Assembly (NCBI GenBank): GCA_904419745.1 | Contig: CAJFSS010000003.1 | Location: 1 to 64,000 of the forward strand | DNA: 64,000 nt | Reading direction: 5' to 3' | From: Candidatus Pseudoruminococcus merdavium | Lineage (GTDB): Bacteria > Bacillota > Clostridia > Oscillospirales > Ruminococcaceae | Shown here: positions 9,182 through 17,643 of the stretch, piece after piece | Layout: each line of letters starts with the position of its first letter | Position numbering within the stretch: position 1 is the stretch's first letter | Translations under genes and position numbers: made by a program | Notes under the pieces: model-generated | Database searches by the model: none | The model's input: only the letters and a program-made list of their open reading frames with translations | Told to the model about the DNA's origin: nothing

Positions 9182-10087
9182 ATGAAACATCTTCTGAAAA
9201 TGCTGGATTTAACTTCGATTGAGATTAAGGAGATTCTGAATCTGGCAGACCAGCTCAAATATGAAAACCAGCATGGAATCAAACACCACCGCTTGGAGGG
9301 ACAGAGCCTGGGGATGATTTTCCAGAAATCCTCCACCCGTACCCGTGTTTCCTTTGAAGTCGGCATGTACCAGCTTGGAGGACAGGCGCTGTTCCTCTCC
9401 AATCGGGATTTGCAGATTGGGCGTGGAGAGCCGGTGCAGGATACCGCTCGGGTTCTCTCCCGGTACCTGGATGGGATCATGATCCGCACATTTGCCCAGC
9501 AGGAAGTGGAGGATTTGGCGCATTACGGTTCTATTCCGGTAATCAACGGCCTGACGGATTTCTGCCACCCCTGCCAGGTACTGGCGGATCTGCTCACCAT
9601 TCGAGAATATAAGGGGCGCTTAAACGGCCTGAAAATGTGCTATATCGGGGATGGGAACAATATGGCAAATTCCCTGATTGTCGGCGGATTGAAAACGGAT
9701 ATGAAAGTCGCCATAGCGGCTCCGGCAGGTCACGAGCCGGATAAACAAGTCCTTGATTTTGCAAAGGAATACGGGGATTCCTTCACCTTGACGGATGATA
9801 TTCTTGTAGCGGCAGAAGGCGCAGACGTATTACTCACCGATGTCTGGGCGTCTATGGGACAGGAAGCCGAGGCGGGGGAGCGTAAAAAAATTTTCTCCGG
9901 TTATCAAATCAACGAAAAACTACTCGAACGCGCCAATCCCGGCGCTTTGGTGCTCCATTGTCTGCCGGCGCATCGCGGAGAGGAGATCACAAACGAAGTC
10001 CTAGAAGCTCATCCCGAAATTTTTGATGAAGCGGAAAACCGTCTTCATGCACAAAAAGCGGTTATGGTCAAATTGATGGAAAAATAA
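9182..10087 (+). CDS. argF: Ornithine carbamoyltransferase (anabolic)
   Basis: Makes citrulline from ornithine and carbamoyl phosphate. The carbamoyl-phosphate loop 'KSSTRTRVSFEVG', the 'HPCQVLADLLTI' motif and the ornithine-binding 'HCLPAHRGEEI' are all present. At 301 residues it is of normal length. It is the last gene of the operon and ends at a strong terminator. The operon also holds synthetic genes only, which favours an anabolic rather than a deiminase-pathway role. Confidence 0.96.
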   Translation: MKHLLKMLDLTSIEIKEILNLADQLKYENQHGIKHHRLEGQSLGMIFQKSSTRTRVSFEVGMYQLGGQALFLSNRDLQIGRGEPVQDTARVLSRYLDGIMIRTFAQQEVEDLAHYGSIPVINGLTDFCHPCQVLADLLTIREYKGRLNGLKMCYIGDGNNMANSLIVGGLKTDMKVAIAAPAGHEPDKQVLDFAKEYGDSFTLTDDILVAAEGADVLLTDVWASMGQEAEAGERKKIFSGYQINEKLLERANPGALVLHCLPAHRGEEITNEVLEAHPEIFDEAENRLHAQKAVMVKLMEK

Positions 10088-10123
10088 AAACCATCCCCTG
10101 CCAGTTGGCAGGGGATGGTTTTT
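10086..10123. terminator. Bidirectional terminator between argF and the rRNA methyltransferase gene
   Basis: AAAAACCATCCCCTGCC pairs exactly with GGCAGGGGATGGTTTTT around an AGTT loop. It has T runs on both strands and lies between convergent genes, so it can serve both. Confidence 0.9.
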
Positions 10124-10141
10124 ATCAGAAAAGGAAAATCC

Positions 10142-11347
10142 TTATTTTTCATCACAGACCTGAAAAATATAAAATTTCAGGTAATAGGAAGTTTCATCTG
10201 AAGCCCACAAAATAGGATGATCGGGACCTTGCGTCCGGTACTCCACCTGCCGTAAGCGTTTATGCGCCCCTCTTGCAGCTTCCCGGATGGTCTTGGCAAA
10301 GAGTTCCGGCACCATAAAATGGGAACACGAACAGGTGGCAAGGTATCCGCCGTCTTTGATAAGTTTCATGCCGCGCAGGTTGATTTCCCGGTAACCTTTG
10401 ACCGCGTTTTTGACAGAACTGCGGGATTTTGTAAAGGCCGGCGGGTCCAGAATGACAAGGTCAAAGGATTCTCCCCGTCTCTCCAGTTCCGGAAGAAGGT
10501 CAAAGACGTCTGCGCACTGGAATTTAACGATGTCGGATAACCCGTTGAGCTCTGCGTTTTCCCGTGCCTGTGTCACGCCTAACTCAGAGGCGTCCACTCC
10601 GAGTACACTGCTGGCCCCGGCAATTCCAGCGTTGAGGGCAAAGGAACCCGTATGGGTAAAACAGTCAAGCACGCGCCCGCCTTTGCAAAAACGCTGGATG
10701 GCGCGCCGGTTATATTTCTGGTCAAGGAAAAATCCGGTTTTCTGTCCTTCTGCCACATCCACCAGGTATTTCACACCATTTTCTGTAATGGGGACTTTGG
10801 TTTCAAACGGCTCGCTGAGAAATCCCTTAAACGGTTCCATTCCCTCCCGGCGTCGTACTTTGGCGTCGCTGCGCTCATAGATCCCACGGATATGGACGCC
10901 GTCTTTTTCCATTACTTCACATAACAGACGGAGGATTGTTCTTTTCAGCCGGTCAATGCCAAGCGCCAAAGATTCCACGACCAGCACGTCGGAAAACTTG
11001 TCCACCACCAATCCGGGGAGGAAATCCGCTTCGCCAAAGATAACCCTGCAACTGTCTGTTTCCCCAACCACTTTCCGGTAATCCCAGGCTGCCTGGACTC
11101 TCCCGCGCAGGAAGGCCTCGTCTACAGTAGTATCCGCCTTGCGGGAGAGCATCCTCACTGTAATTTTCGAACGTCGGTTTAAAAAGCCCACGCCCATGGG
11201 GTAACCGTCAAAATCCAGTACGTTCACCAGGCCGCCGTCTTCCGCGTCCCCGGTGATCTCTGCGATTTCATTGTCATAAATCCATGCGCCGCCCGCTTTC
11301 AGTGTGCGTCCTTCTCCCTTTTTTAAGTGCACGGAAGCTTTCTGCAT
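10142..11347 (-). CDS. Class I SAM-dependent rRNA methyltransferase (RlmI-like)
   Basis: A COG1092-type 23S rRNA cytosine-5 methyltransferase of about 401 residues. An N-terminal PUA-like domain ('LKKGEGRTLKAGGAWIYDNEI') is followed by the SAM-binding 'VLDCFTHTGSFALNAG', the 'VILDPPAFTKSRSS' motif and a cysteine motif 'ATCSCSHFM'. I place the start at ATG 11347, with AAAGGGAACGG upstream. The 85 residues that could be added upstream overlap the promoter of the divergent exonuclease and do not look like the family. Exact target base not provable from sequence. Confidence 0.9.
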   Translation of the reverse strand: MQKASVHLKKGEGRTLKAGGAWIYDNEIAEITGDAEDGGLVNVLDFDGYPMGVGFLNRRSKITVRMLSRKADTTVDEAFLRGRVQAAWDYRKVVGETDSCRVIFGEADFLPGLVVDKFSDVLVVESLALGIDRLKRTILRLLCEVMEKDGVHIRGIYERSDAKVRRREGMEPFKGFLSEPFETKVPITENGVKYLVDVAEGQKTGFFLDQKYNRRAIQRFCKGGRVLDCFTHTGSFALNAGIAGASSVLGVDASELGVTQARENAELNGLSDIVKFQCADVFDLLPELERRGESFDLVILDPPAFTKSRSSVKNAVKGYREINLRGMKLIKDGGYLATCSCSHFMVPELFAKTIREAARGAHKRLRQVEYRTQGPDHPILWASDETSYYLKFYIFQVCDEK

Positions 11348-11498
11348 ATTGCCGTTCCCTTTCTGGTTTGAGTTTTTTCCATTATAATGCAAGGAACAAA
11401 AAAGTGCAATCACTTTCCTTGTAGGGGATGGGGTGGTATACTGGACAACAGGAAAAGAAATGGAATGGGGACGGGAAAGCAAAAAGGGGTAGTTTTTC

Positions 11499-12173
11499 AT
11501 GCAGCATATTTTTCTAGATTTTGAAATGAACCAGATTCCAAGGGCAGACAGACCGGAGGGAAGTCGGATGCACAGTGAGATTGTGGAAATCGGGGCGGTC
11601 AAACTGGATAAGGACTACCAACAGATTGACCGTTTTTCCTGTTATGTCAGGCCGGAACGTGCACCCATCTGTAAAAAGTGTACGGAACTCACTGGGATTA
11701 CGGATGAAACAGTGAAAAATGCAAAACCACTCGCGCAGGCACTCGAAGAATTTATTTCCTGGATCGGGGAAGGCCAAGTGCGCATTTATTCTTGGAGCAA
11801 TACGGATTTGCGGCAACTAAAAACCGAGTGCCGGGAAAAGGGAATTTATCCGAATGGGTTAGAACCCCCATTTCGGCGGTGGATGGATTTCCAGCGTATT
11901 TACACCCGGTTAATGGGCCTGTCCAATCGCTCAAGGCTTTCGTTGAAAAATGCCATTGGTACGGTGGAGGAGGATTTCTCCGGCAGCCAGCACAGTGCGG
12001 CGGACGACGCCCAAAATTCCGCTTCCCTGCTCACAATGGTGATGCGCGAACCGGAGGAATTCGCCCGCCGGACAAGAGTAATTACCCAGTCGGTCAATAA
12101 TAAGCATCTGCAGCAATCCACGCTTGGGGATATGTTTCCCGGACTGCTCGGCGCTTTTTCAGAGCAAAAATAA
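11499..12173 (+). CDS. DEDDh 3'-5' exonuclease family protein (KapD/ERI-1-like)
   Basis: A 224-residue exonuclease of the RNase T/DnaQ fold. The first Asp and Glu are in 'FLDFEMNQ', the second Asp region is 'YSWSNTDLRQL', and the His/Asp pair is in 'HSAADDAQNSASLL'. The arrangement resembles KapD and ERI-1-like RNA exonucleases more than the polymerase III epsilon chain. It starts on the opposite strand from the rRNA methyltransferase, 151 bases away, and ends 40 bases before the SDR gene. Its substrate, DNA or RNA, is not clear. Confidence 0.85.
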   Translation: MQHIFLDFEMNQIPRADRPEGSRMHSEIVEIGAVKLDKDYQQIDRFSCYVRPERAPICKKCTELTGITDETVKNAKPLAQALEEFISWIGEGQVRIYSWSNTDLRQLKTECREKGIYPNGLEPPFRRWMDFQRIYTRLMGLSNRSRLSLKNAIGTVEEDFSGSQHSAADDAQNSASLLTMVMREPEEFARRTRVITQSVNNKHLQQSTLGDMFPGLLGAFSEQK

Positions 12174-12213
12174 AGGGAAAGAAAATGCTGTTTTGATAAG
12201 GAGGAAAAGATGG

Positions 12214-13005
12214 ATGAGTATGCAAGGAAAAGTATGTGTGGTCACTGGAGGGGCTCTAGGAATTGGGCAATGCCTGACCAGAGAATTTGCCAAGCGGGGT
12301 TGCAAAATTGCCTTTTTGGATAAGGATCGTGCCGCTGGGGAGAAAAACTTGGACTGGCTCCATGCCCATGGCTTTGAAGCCCTGTTTGTCCATGGGGACG
12401 CAGGAAAACAGCAGGATTTAGAACGGTTCGCCCACAATGTTACGAGTCACTATGGACAGGTGGATATCCTGCTCAACAACGCCTGCTTTTCAAACCGTGG
12501 ACTGCAAAGCGCCTGTGGATATGAGGATTTTTTGGAAGTACTGCGCGTCGGCGTGGCAGCGCCTTATTATCTGACGCAGCTGTTTTTGCCAGTATTTACA
12601 CCATATGCGAGCATTGTGAATCTGTCGTCCACCCGTGCCCGTCAGTCCCAGGCGGATACGGAAAGTTATACCGCCGCCAAAGGAGGAATTTCTGCGCTCA
12701 CCCATGCCATGGCAGTCAGTCTTTCCGGAAAAGTGAGGGTCAATTCCATCTCCCCGGGCTGGATTGAAACGCAGGGAACCAGGGAGGAAACATTCTGTCC
12801 ACAATACAGCAAAGGGGATCTCCTTCAACATCCATCCGCCAGAGTGGGTACTCCAGAGGATATTGCCCGTGCCGCTCTGTTTTTGTGTGAGGAGGAAAAT
12901 GACTTTATCAACGCCGCCGATCTCGTGGTGGACGGCGGGATGTCCCACCTGATGGTCTACCATGCGGACAAGGGATGGGAATACCATCCGGATTTCCATG
13001 AGTAA
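12214..13005 (+). CDS. SDR family oxidoreductase
   Basis: A short-chain dehydrogenase of 263 residues using NAD(P). 'VVTGGALGIGQCL' is the TGxxxGIG cofactor motif, 'LLNNACF' the NNAG-like motif, and the catalytic triad lies in 'NLSSTRARQ...ESYTAAKGG' (Ser, Tyr, Lys). The C-terminus 'DFINAADLVVDGGMSH' is typical. ATG 12214 follows AAGGAGGAAAAG; the ATG six bases later is an alternative, and the upstream in-frame ATG overlaps the exonuclease gene. Substrate not known. The next gene overlaps its end. Confidence 0.9.
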   Translation: MSMQGKVCVVTGGALGIGQCLTREFAKRGCKIAFLDKDRAAGEKNLDWLHAHGFEALFVHGDAGKQQDLERFAHNVTSHYGQVDILLNNACFSNRGLQSACGYEDFLEVLRVGVAAPYYLTQLFLPVFTPYASIVNLSSTRARQSQADTESYTAAKGGISALTHAMAVSLSGKVRVNSISPGWIETQGTREETFCPQYSKGDLLQHPSARVGTPEDIARAALFLCEEENDFINAADLVVDGGMSHLMVYHADKGWEYHPDFHE

Positions 13006-13261
13006 GGAAAAACAACCCGGCGCCTATCTGCTGCGGTGTGCGGACGGTTCCCTCTATGCTGGCTGGACGAACGATATTGAACAGCGGCTCCTCTGCCATA
13101 ACCGGGGACGCGGGTCAAAGTACACCCGTTCCCGCCTGCCCGTCACATTAGCATATTGGAAAGAGTGCGCAGACCGGTCGGAAGCCATGCAACTGGAAGC
13201 GCGCCTTAAACAGATGAGCAGGGCGCAGAAACTCGCCCTGATTGAACATAATTCAGTTTAG
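12998..13261 (+). CDS. GIY-YIG nuclease domain protein
   Basis: An 87-residue single-domain GIY-YIG protein of the YhbQ/UvrC-N type. 'GAYLLRCADGSLYAGWTNDIEQRLLCHN' carries the GIY/YIG-like strands and the catalytic Tyr and Arg. 'AMQLEARLKQMSRAQKLALI' holds the metal-binding Glu region. The start ATG 12998 overlaps the SDR stop by eight bases, which suggests translational coupling. Members are thought to act on nucleic acid, but roles of these small proteins are poorly known. Confidence 0.88.
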   Translation: MSKEKQPGAYLLRCADGSLYAGWTNDIEQRLLCHNRGRGSKYTRSRLPVTLAYWKECADRSEAMQLEARLKQMSRAQKLALIEHNSV

Positions 13262-13271
13262 AAAGTGCAAC

Positions 13272-13312
13272 AAATCTTTTCACCGTTTCTTATCCGGCCT
13301 GTGAAAAGATTT
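13272..13312. repeat. 12-base perfect inverted repeat
   Basis: AAATCTTTTCAC at 13272-13283 is mirrored exactly at 13301-13312 around a 17-base centre. It lies ten bases after the GIY-YIG stop and upstream of rubrerythrin. No U run follows on the plus strand, so it is a poor classic terminator. It could be a transcript-end structure or a regulatory site. Confidence 0.5.
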
Positions 13313-13395
13313 CACCTGAAAGATCCTGCGTTTCGGTATAAGGAAAATGTTTCCCGTTCATACTAGGATAGAAATTTTTTTCGGGAGGCAAGAAC

Positions 13396-13932
13396 ATGGA
13401 TTTTGAAAACAGCAGGACAAAGGCAAATTTGTATTCCGCATTTGCAGGGGAATCCCAGGCAAGGACAAAGTACAATGTCTATGCGGATCAGGCTAGAAAA
13501 GAGGGATATCAGCACCTGGGCGACCTCTTCGATACCACTGCGGCAAATGAATGGGCACATGCGACCATGTGGCTCAAGCATATCAACGGCGGGGCAATCA
13601 AATCTACCACGGACAACCTGGTAGACGCTATGGCAGGAGAGCATTTTGAGTGGTCGGAGATGTATAAAGAGTATGCCCAGGTGGCCAAGGAAGAAGGCTT
13701 TACCCAGATTGCAGCGGAGTTTGAACTGGTTGCAGGCATTGAAAAAATGCATGAAGACCGTTACCGGAAAATGAGCGACGATTTGAAACAGCAGATGGTT
13801 TTCAAAAAGCCCACTTCCGTATCCTGGATATGCCGTAATTGCGGTTATGTCTATGAAGGGGCGGAGGCTCCAAAAATCTGCCCTGTATGTAAATACCCAC
13901 AAGCGTTCTTTGAAGTCAAATGTGAAGCATAA
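13396..13932 (+). CDS. Rubrerythrin
   Basis: A 178-residue diiron protein that reduces hydrogen peroxide in anaerobes. A four-helix ferritin-like domain (residues 1-140) carries the metal-binding Glu and His residues ('FAGESQARTKYNVYAD', 'ANEWAHA', 'ELVAGIEKMHEDRY'). A C-terminal rubredoxin-like domain binds one iron through two CxxC pairs ('CRNCGYVYEG' and 'CPVCKYPQ'). FeO4-type spacing of the Cys pairs is normal. GGGAGG precedes the ATG. It is monocistronic, with a strong terminator. PerR control is common for such genes, but I see no clear PerR box. Confidence 0.96.
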   Translation: MDFENSRTKANLYSAFAGESQARTKYNVYADQARKEGYQHLGDLFDTTAANEWAHATMWLKHINGGAIKSTTDNLVDAMAGEHFEWSEMYKEYAQVAKEEGFTQIAAEFELVAGIEKMHEDRYRKMSDDLKQQMVFKKPTSVSWICRNCGYVYEGAEAPKICPVCKYPQAFFEVKCEA

Positions 13933-13968
13933 AACCAATCCCCGGACAATTGTCCGGGGATTGGTTTT
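13931..13968. terminator. Perfect palindromic terminator after rubrerythrin
   Basis: A 38-base perfect palindrome starts AAAACCAATCCCCGGACA and ends in TTTT, directly after the rubrerythrin stop. Confidence 0.9.
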
Positions 13969-14059
13969 ATGCTTGCTGTAATCTTGATTTTCCAGGAATG
14001 AAACAGTACAATACCAATAGGGCTGGCTTTTGCCGCCCTGTTTTTACGGGGGAAATAAT

Positions 14060-14263
14060 ATGGAAGGAAATATAAGGGCAAATTTAAAACCGGGAATGAC
14101 AGTGGATATTGTGCTCAAAGCAGATCAGCGTACGGGCAAGCTGACCAGAGGGCATGTTAAGCGGATTTTGACAAAAAGCCCCACCCACCCGCATGGGATC
14201 AAGGTGATGCTTGAAGAACAGGATATGGTCGGCAGGGTACAGAAGATTATCAAGGAGGAATAG
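14060..14263 (+). CDS. YwbE family protein
   Basis: A 67-residue basic protein matching the YwbE/DUF2196 family: 'NLKPGMTVDIVLKADQRTGKLTRGHVKRILTKSPTHPHGIKVMLE' is the family core almost throughout. The family's function is unknown. The fold looks like a small beta barrel that may bind RNA (inference). ATG 14060 follows GGGGGAAATAAT; an in-frame ATG at 14030 has no ribosome-binding site. It ends two bases before the ArsC/Spx-like gene, so the two are surely cotranscribed. Confidence 0.88.
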   Translation: MEGNIRANLKPGMTVDIVLKADQRTGKLTRGHVKRILTKSPTHPHGIKVMLEEQDMVGRVQKIIKEE

Positions 14264-14264
14264 C

Positions 14265-14618
14265 ATGATTTTTTTGTGGTATCCGAAATGCAGTACTTGC
14301 AAAAAGGCGGCAAACTGGCTCAAAGATCAGGAAATTGAATTTTCTGCCAGAGATATCAAGGAGGAAAACCCGACTGTAGAGGAATTACGGGAATGGTACC
14401 ATAAAAGCGGCTTGCCTTTAAAAAAGTTTTTCAATACAAGCGGGCTTCTCTATAAATCTATGAACCTTAAAGAAAAGCTCCCTCAAATGGAGGAGGAAGA
14501 ACAGCTTGCCCTATTGGCTTCGGACGGGATGCTTGTCAAACGTCCAATTCTTGTCCGTGGGGAAACGATCCTTGTTGGATTCCGGCCGGCAGAATGGGAA
14601 GTTCAGCTCAAAGGATGA
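14265..14618 (+). CDS. ArsC/Spx family thioredoxin-fold protein
   Basis: A 117-residue protein of the ArsC/Spx/MgsR family. The N-terminal 'WYPKCSTCKKAANWL' carries a CxxC redox pair. It is followed by the family block 'ARDIKEENPTVEELREWYHKSGLPLKKFFNTSG' and ends in 'LVKRPILVRGETILVGF'. Database tools usually call these 'arsenate reductase family protein', but a true arsenate reductase role is not supported without ars genes nearby. CAAGGAGGAATAGC precedes the ATG. The next gene overlaps its stop by four bases. Confidence 0.88.
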   Translation: MIFLWYPKCSTCKKAANWLKDQEIEFSARDIKEENPTVEELREWYHKSGLPLKKFFNTSGLLYKSMNLKEKLPQMEEEEQLALLASDGMLVKRPILVRGETILVGFRPAEWEVQLKG

Positions 14619-15199
14619 GAAAACCGTTGAAACAGAAAGAGAATGTGCTTCAAATAATGGGAAAAGCCGCGCAGAAGCTACTTGCCCTCGGTCTGTTGGT
14701 GGTTTTCCTCACGGGATGTTCTACGCCGGAGAACGCGAGCATGGAAGACCGAGAGGTCATGGGGATGAATATGACCTATTTTGACGGACAAATGGATATT
14801 TCTGTCCATGGAGGGGTTTTTCTCGCGCAGGGAGAGCCCGTCTCCTTTACTGCTTCCACACAGACTCTCAGCCAAGTGATTGCTCCTCAGTGGCGTATTG
14901 AGCCGCAAGGTGCAGCCATGATTGTACAGCAACAAACGGAGGGAAATATATCTCGGGTAATTGTACAGGCAGATGCCCCCGCGCAGTTTGAACTTATCGC
15001 CTATGCGGGAACCCAGCAGGCGGTTGCCAAAATCCAGGTACATGTAACAGATGAGCAATTTGATGCGCTGGTACAGCGGGCGTCCGGGCTTCCAGAAGAA
15101 AAATCCAGAAAAAAATTACTCTCACAGGCACAGAAAATTGACGGGACTGGAGAAAAAATGACCCGTCTGTACTATGAATTAGAGGAAGCCTGCCGATGA
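14615..15199 (+). CDS. Putative lipoprotein of unknown function
   Basis: A protein of about 194 residues with a lipoprotein signal: a basic start, a hydrophobic run ('LLALGLLVVFL') and a lipobox 'LTGC' with the lipidated Cys near residue 35. The mature part looks like a beta-rich domain ('PQWRIEPQGAAMIVQ', 'PAQFELIAYAG') and an end with charged helices. I do not recognise the family. The ATG at 14615 overlaps the previous stop (ATGA), which suggests coupling; the ATG at 14657 gives a more usual signal length but has no ribosome-binding site. Confidence 0.7.
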   Translation: MRKPLKQKENVLQIMGKAAQKLLALGLLVVFLTGCSTPENASMEDREVMGMNMTYFDGQMDISVHGGVFLAQGEPVSFTASTQTLSQVIAPQWRIEPQGAAMIVQQQTEGNISRVIVQADAPAQFELIAYAGTQQAVAKIQVHVTDEQFDALVQRASGLPEEKSRKKLLSQAQKIDGTGEKMTRLYYELEEACR

Positions 15200-15202
15200 A
15201 CA

Positions 15203-15233
15203 AAACCCCGCCGGATCGTTCCAGCGGGGTTTG
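15203..15233. terminator. Terminator between lipoprotein and cyclophilin genes
   Basis: AAACCCCGC pairs with GCGGGGTTT around a 12-base loop between two convergent genes. Confidence 0.8.
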
Positions 15234-15245
15234 TATTCAAGATAG

Positions 15246-15764
15246 TTACAGGGTTTCCGGTTCTGGATACTCCACGCCAAATGTTTCGACGGTCACAGAT
15301 TCCATGATTTCGTCGTTATAGGGTTTATCGGCATGGTTGCGGTTGACAGAGACAATTCTCTGGGCTTCTTCGATTCCCTCAATGACTTTGCCAAATGCGG
15401 CATACTGCCCATCCAAATGGGGAGCGTCATCGACCATGATGAAAAACTGTGAGCCGGCGCTGTCCGGATGGGAGGAACGTGCCATGGAAATTACTCCGGT
15501 GGTGTGCTTGAGATTGTTTTCAAACCCATTTGCGGAAAATTCCCCTTTGATGCGGTAGCCAGGCCCTCCGATGCCGATTCCCTGTGGATCTCCGCCTTGA
15601 ATCATAAAGCCGGGGATAACGCGGTGGAAAATCACTCCATCATAAAAGCCCTTTTTTACCAGGGAAATAAAATTGTTGACGGTATTGGGGGCGATTTCCG
15701 GATACAGTTCAACTTTGATTGTGCCGCCGGATTTCATCTGAATGGTTACAATTGGATTTGGCAT
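15246..15764 (-). CDS. Peptidyl-prolyl cis-trans isomerase, cyclophilin type
   Basis: A 172-residue cyclophilin that speeds proline isomerisation in protein folding. 'GVIFHRVIPGFMIQGGDPQGIG' holds the catalytic Arg and the FMQGGD motif, and 'GSQFFIMVDDAPHLDGQYAAFGKV' is the second active-site block. There is no signal peptide, so it should be cytoplasmic. I take ATG 15764, with AGAAAGGGG seven to eight bases upstream; the ATG at 15770 is too close to that site and the longer frame upstream is unlikely. Confidence 0.93.
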   Translation of the reverse strand: MPNPIVTIQMKSGGTIKVELYPEIAPNTVNNFISLVKKGFYDGVIFHRVIPGFMIQGGDPQGIGIGGPGYRIKGEFSANGFENNLKHTTGVISMARSSHPDSAGSQFFIMVDDAPHLDGQYAAFGKVIEGIEEAQRIVSVNRNHADKPYNDEIMESVTVETFGVEYPEPETL

Positions 15765-16183
15765 AAACATGCCCCTTTCTTGATTTTTTCTGGGAGTACT
15801 CCATCTTGTACGGGCAAAAGTCCTGACAAGTTTGTATGGCAGTGCCATGACGCCTTGACAGGAGTACCATCCCGTTCACAAGCATTATTATAACACAGCC
15901 TCTGGATAGGACAACAGCAATTTGAATTGGAAATGAAAATCCTGTATCTCCATCTTTCCGTTCAGAGGATGATTTTCCATTGTGTTTAAAAAACCACTGT
16001 GATGGAATTATGAGCAATTTCCTCTGGAATTCCTGTCAAATACCGTGTTCGGATCCCTGATTATTTTCTCGGTGGATAATCTTAAGCGAAAGAACATACA
16101 GGGAAGTGGGGAAATCCGATTTGTGAAATAGCTATGGAAACCGGATGTAGGAGAAACTGATTTTAAAAAGATACAAAAAGGGA
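15765..16183. other. Intergenic region, about 420 bases, no gene seen
   Basis: Holds the 5' regions of the divergent cyclophilin and methyltransferase genes. I saw no plausible ORF, RNA structure or strong promoter pair. Confidence 0.4.
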
Positions 16184-16981
16184 ATGAACAGCGTGGCAAG
16201 AAATGAAAATAAGATTTTTGGACATTATCGTTTAAAAAAAGAAGATGAACGTGCTGCTTTATCGCGCTCATCAAGCCTTGAATTCCATTATACAAAAAAA
16301 CATTTACAATCACTGATCAAAGCGACTGATAGAGTACTTGAGGTTGGCTGTGCCACAGGATATTATGGTTTTCATTTTGCTGATAAATGCCGAGAATATT
16401 TGGGAATTGATATCGTTCCAGATCATATCAACTTATTTCGGGAAAAAATAGCTGAAAGCCAGATTAAAAATATTTCGTGTCAAATTGGCGATGCCACGAA
16501 CTTACATGGGATAGAAAATAATAGTTTCGATGTGGTCTTGTGCCTGGGGCCCATGTACCATTTACCGCCAGATGAAAGGGAATTGGTTTTTGCAGAATGT
16601 GCCAGAGTGTGTAAAACGGGGGGCATCATTGCTTTTGCTTATATCAATAAAATAGGGGTTTATGCCGGCGCATGTATTATGGATAGTTGTTATCCAAATG
16701 AGCAGGCAAATAGATGCGTTCTGGAAAACGGTACAGATGATTTAAAGCCGGGCGTATTCTTCTATACCACACCGGAGGAAATGAATGCAACTGCAATAAA
16801 ATATGGACTAAGCAAGATCAAAAACCTTGGAACCGATTTTTTTATAACCATGAACCTTGTTAATGCAATGAGTGATGAGGAGTTTGAACTTATGCGCCCA
16901 CTTTATGATCAAATGACAAGTTATGAGAGTTGTACGGGTATGGCAAACCATGCTTTGATGGTATGTAGAAAGAATGTATGA
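16184..16981 (+). CDS. Class I SAM-dependent methyltransferase
   Basis: A 265-residue methyltransferase. Motif I is 'VLEVGCATGYYGFHFAD', the acidic residue ending strand two is in 'YLGIDIVPDHI', and 'FDVVLCLGPMYHLPPDER' is the strand-four motif. The N-terminal 30 residues are basic. The substrate is unknown; small-molecule targets are common in this group. The start could also be GTG 16193, which is better spaced from AAAGGGA. Base use is clearly AT-richer than in the neighbours, and the gene opens an accessory patch that runs to about 18.6 kb, so recent transfer is likely. Confidence 0.82.
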   Translation: MNSVARNENKIFGHYRLKKEDERAALSRSSSLEFHYTKKHLQSLIKATDRVLEVGCATGYYGFHFADKCREYLGIDIVPDHINLFREKIAESQIKNISCQIGDATNLHGIENNSFDVVLCLGPMYHLPPDERELVFAECARVCKTGGIIAFAYINKIGVYAGACIMDSCYPNEQANRCVLENGTDDLKPGVFFYTTPEEMNATAIKYGLSKIKNLGTDFFITMNLVNAMSDEEFELMRPLYDQMTSYESCTGMANHALMVCRKNV

Positions 16982-17031
16982 AACTGACAATGTATGTTTT
17001 AATATGTCCATGATTTTTATATCTTCAAATA

Positions 17032-17433
17032 TTATATTTTTTTCTCAAGCATATTGCTAATAGTAATCAAAATAATAGGCTGAACTGTAATAATGACCCC
17101 AGTAACAATTGCTGGAATTGCATAATCTAAACAAATAAATATGACGGTTGCTAAACCCAATAGTGTGGTATTAATCATATTTGTTACATTTCCTGCTTTT
17201 TCTTTGATCATAATATTACGTTCGTCCATAATACTGATTTTGTAATCAGCATCATTTTTTAACATTTTGTTATGCAAAACTTGAACATGAGAAACACCAA
17301 AAACCGCACTAAATAAAATCGCAAGTCCAATATCTACCATTTTGGGAAAATCTGCAAAAAGCATGGTAAGGACTAACAATAATGAAATGATATAACCAAT
17401 GTACCAAATTTGATATTTATTTTTCATCTTCAT
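17032..17433 (-). CDS. Membrane protein with DUF2178-like motif, partner of an XRE regulator
   Basis: A protein of about 133 residues with four predicted membrane segments in two pairs. Between them a cytoplasmic stretch carries 'DERNIMIKEKAGNVTN', like the conserved DER/KAG motif of DUF2178-type proteins. The function is unknown. GAGGAGGAAA precedes the ATG, and the gene overlaps the end of the XRE regulator reading frame by 17 bases. Such pairs of a short XRE regulator and a small membrane protein are widespread in Firmicutes. AT-rich. Confidence 0.72.
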   Translation of the reverse strand: MKMKNKYQIWYIGYIISLLLVLTMLFADFPKMVDIGLAILFSAVFGVSHVQVLHNKMLKNDADYKISIMDERNIMIKEKAGNVTNMINTTLLGLATVIFICLDYAIPAIVTGVIITVQPIILITISNMLEKKI

Positions 17434-17629
17434 TTTCCTCCTCATAGATAAAGATTTCTTCAATGTTCATATGGAAGTATCTTGCGATTTTAAAAGCTAA
17501 GATAATAGAGGGATTATATCGTCCATTTTCTAAAGAACCTATTGTTTGGCGAGATACTTCTAGTGCAGAAGCTAAATCTTCTTGTTTAATACCTCTTTGC
17601 TTTCACAATTCTTCTAACCGATTTTTCAA
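17417..17629 (-). pseudogene. XRE-family regulator interrupted by an in-frame TGA
   Basis: Read on the minus strand from TTG 17629 (AAGGGGATAT upstream), the frame gives LKNRLEEL, then TGA at 17603-17605, then KQRGIKQEDLASALEVSRQ, TIGSLENGRYNPSIILAFKI and a tail ending in EEENEDEK, closing with TAA at 17417. Without the TGA this is a complete 70-residue XRE repressor of the YozG-like type, where that position is normally Arg (CGA/TGA differ by one base). No good restart codon lies between the stop and the recognition helix. It is either a true nonsense mutation or a sequencing error. Promoter and operator remain intact. Confidence 0.85.
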
Positions 17630-17643
17630 AATATCCCCTTTTC

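Noticed and set aside
14265-14618. True arsenate reductase
   Set aside because: Only the ArsC/Spx fold is supported. No ars genes are near, and the CxxC pair at the N-terminus fits the Spx/MgsR side equally well.
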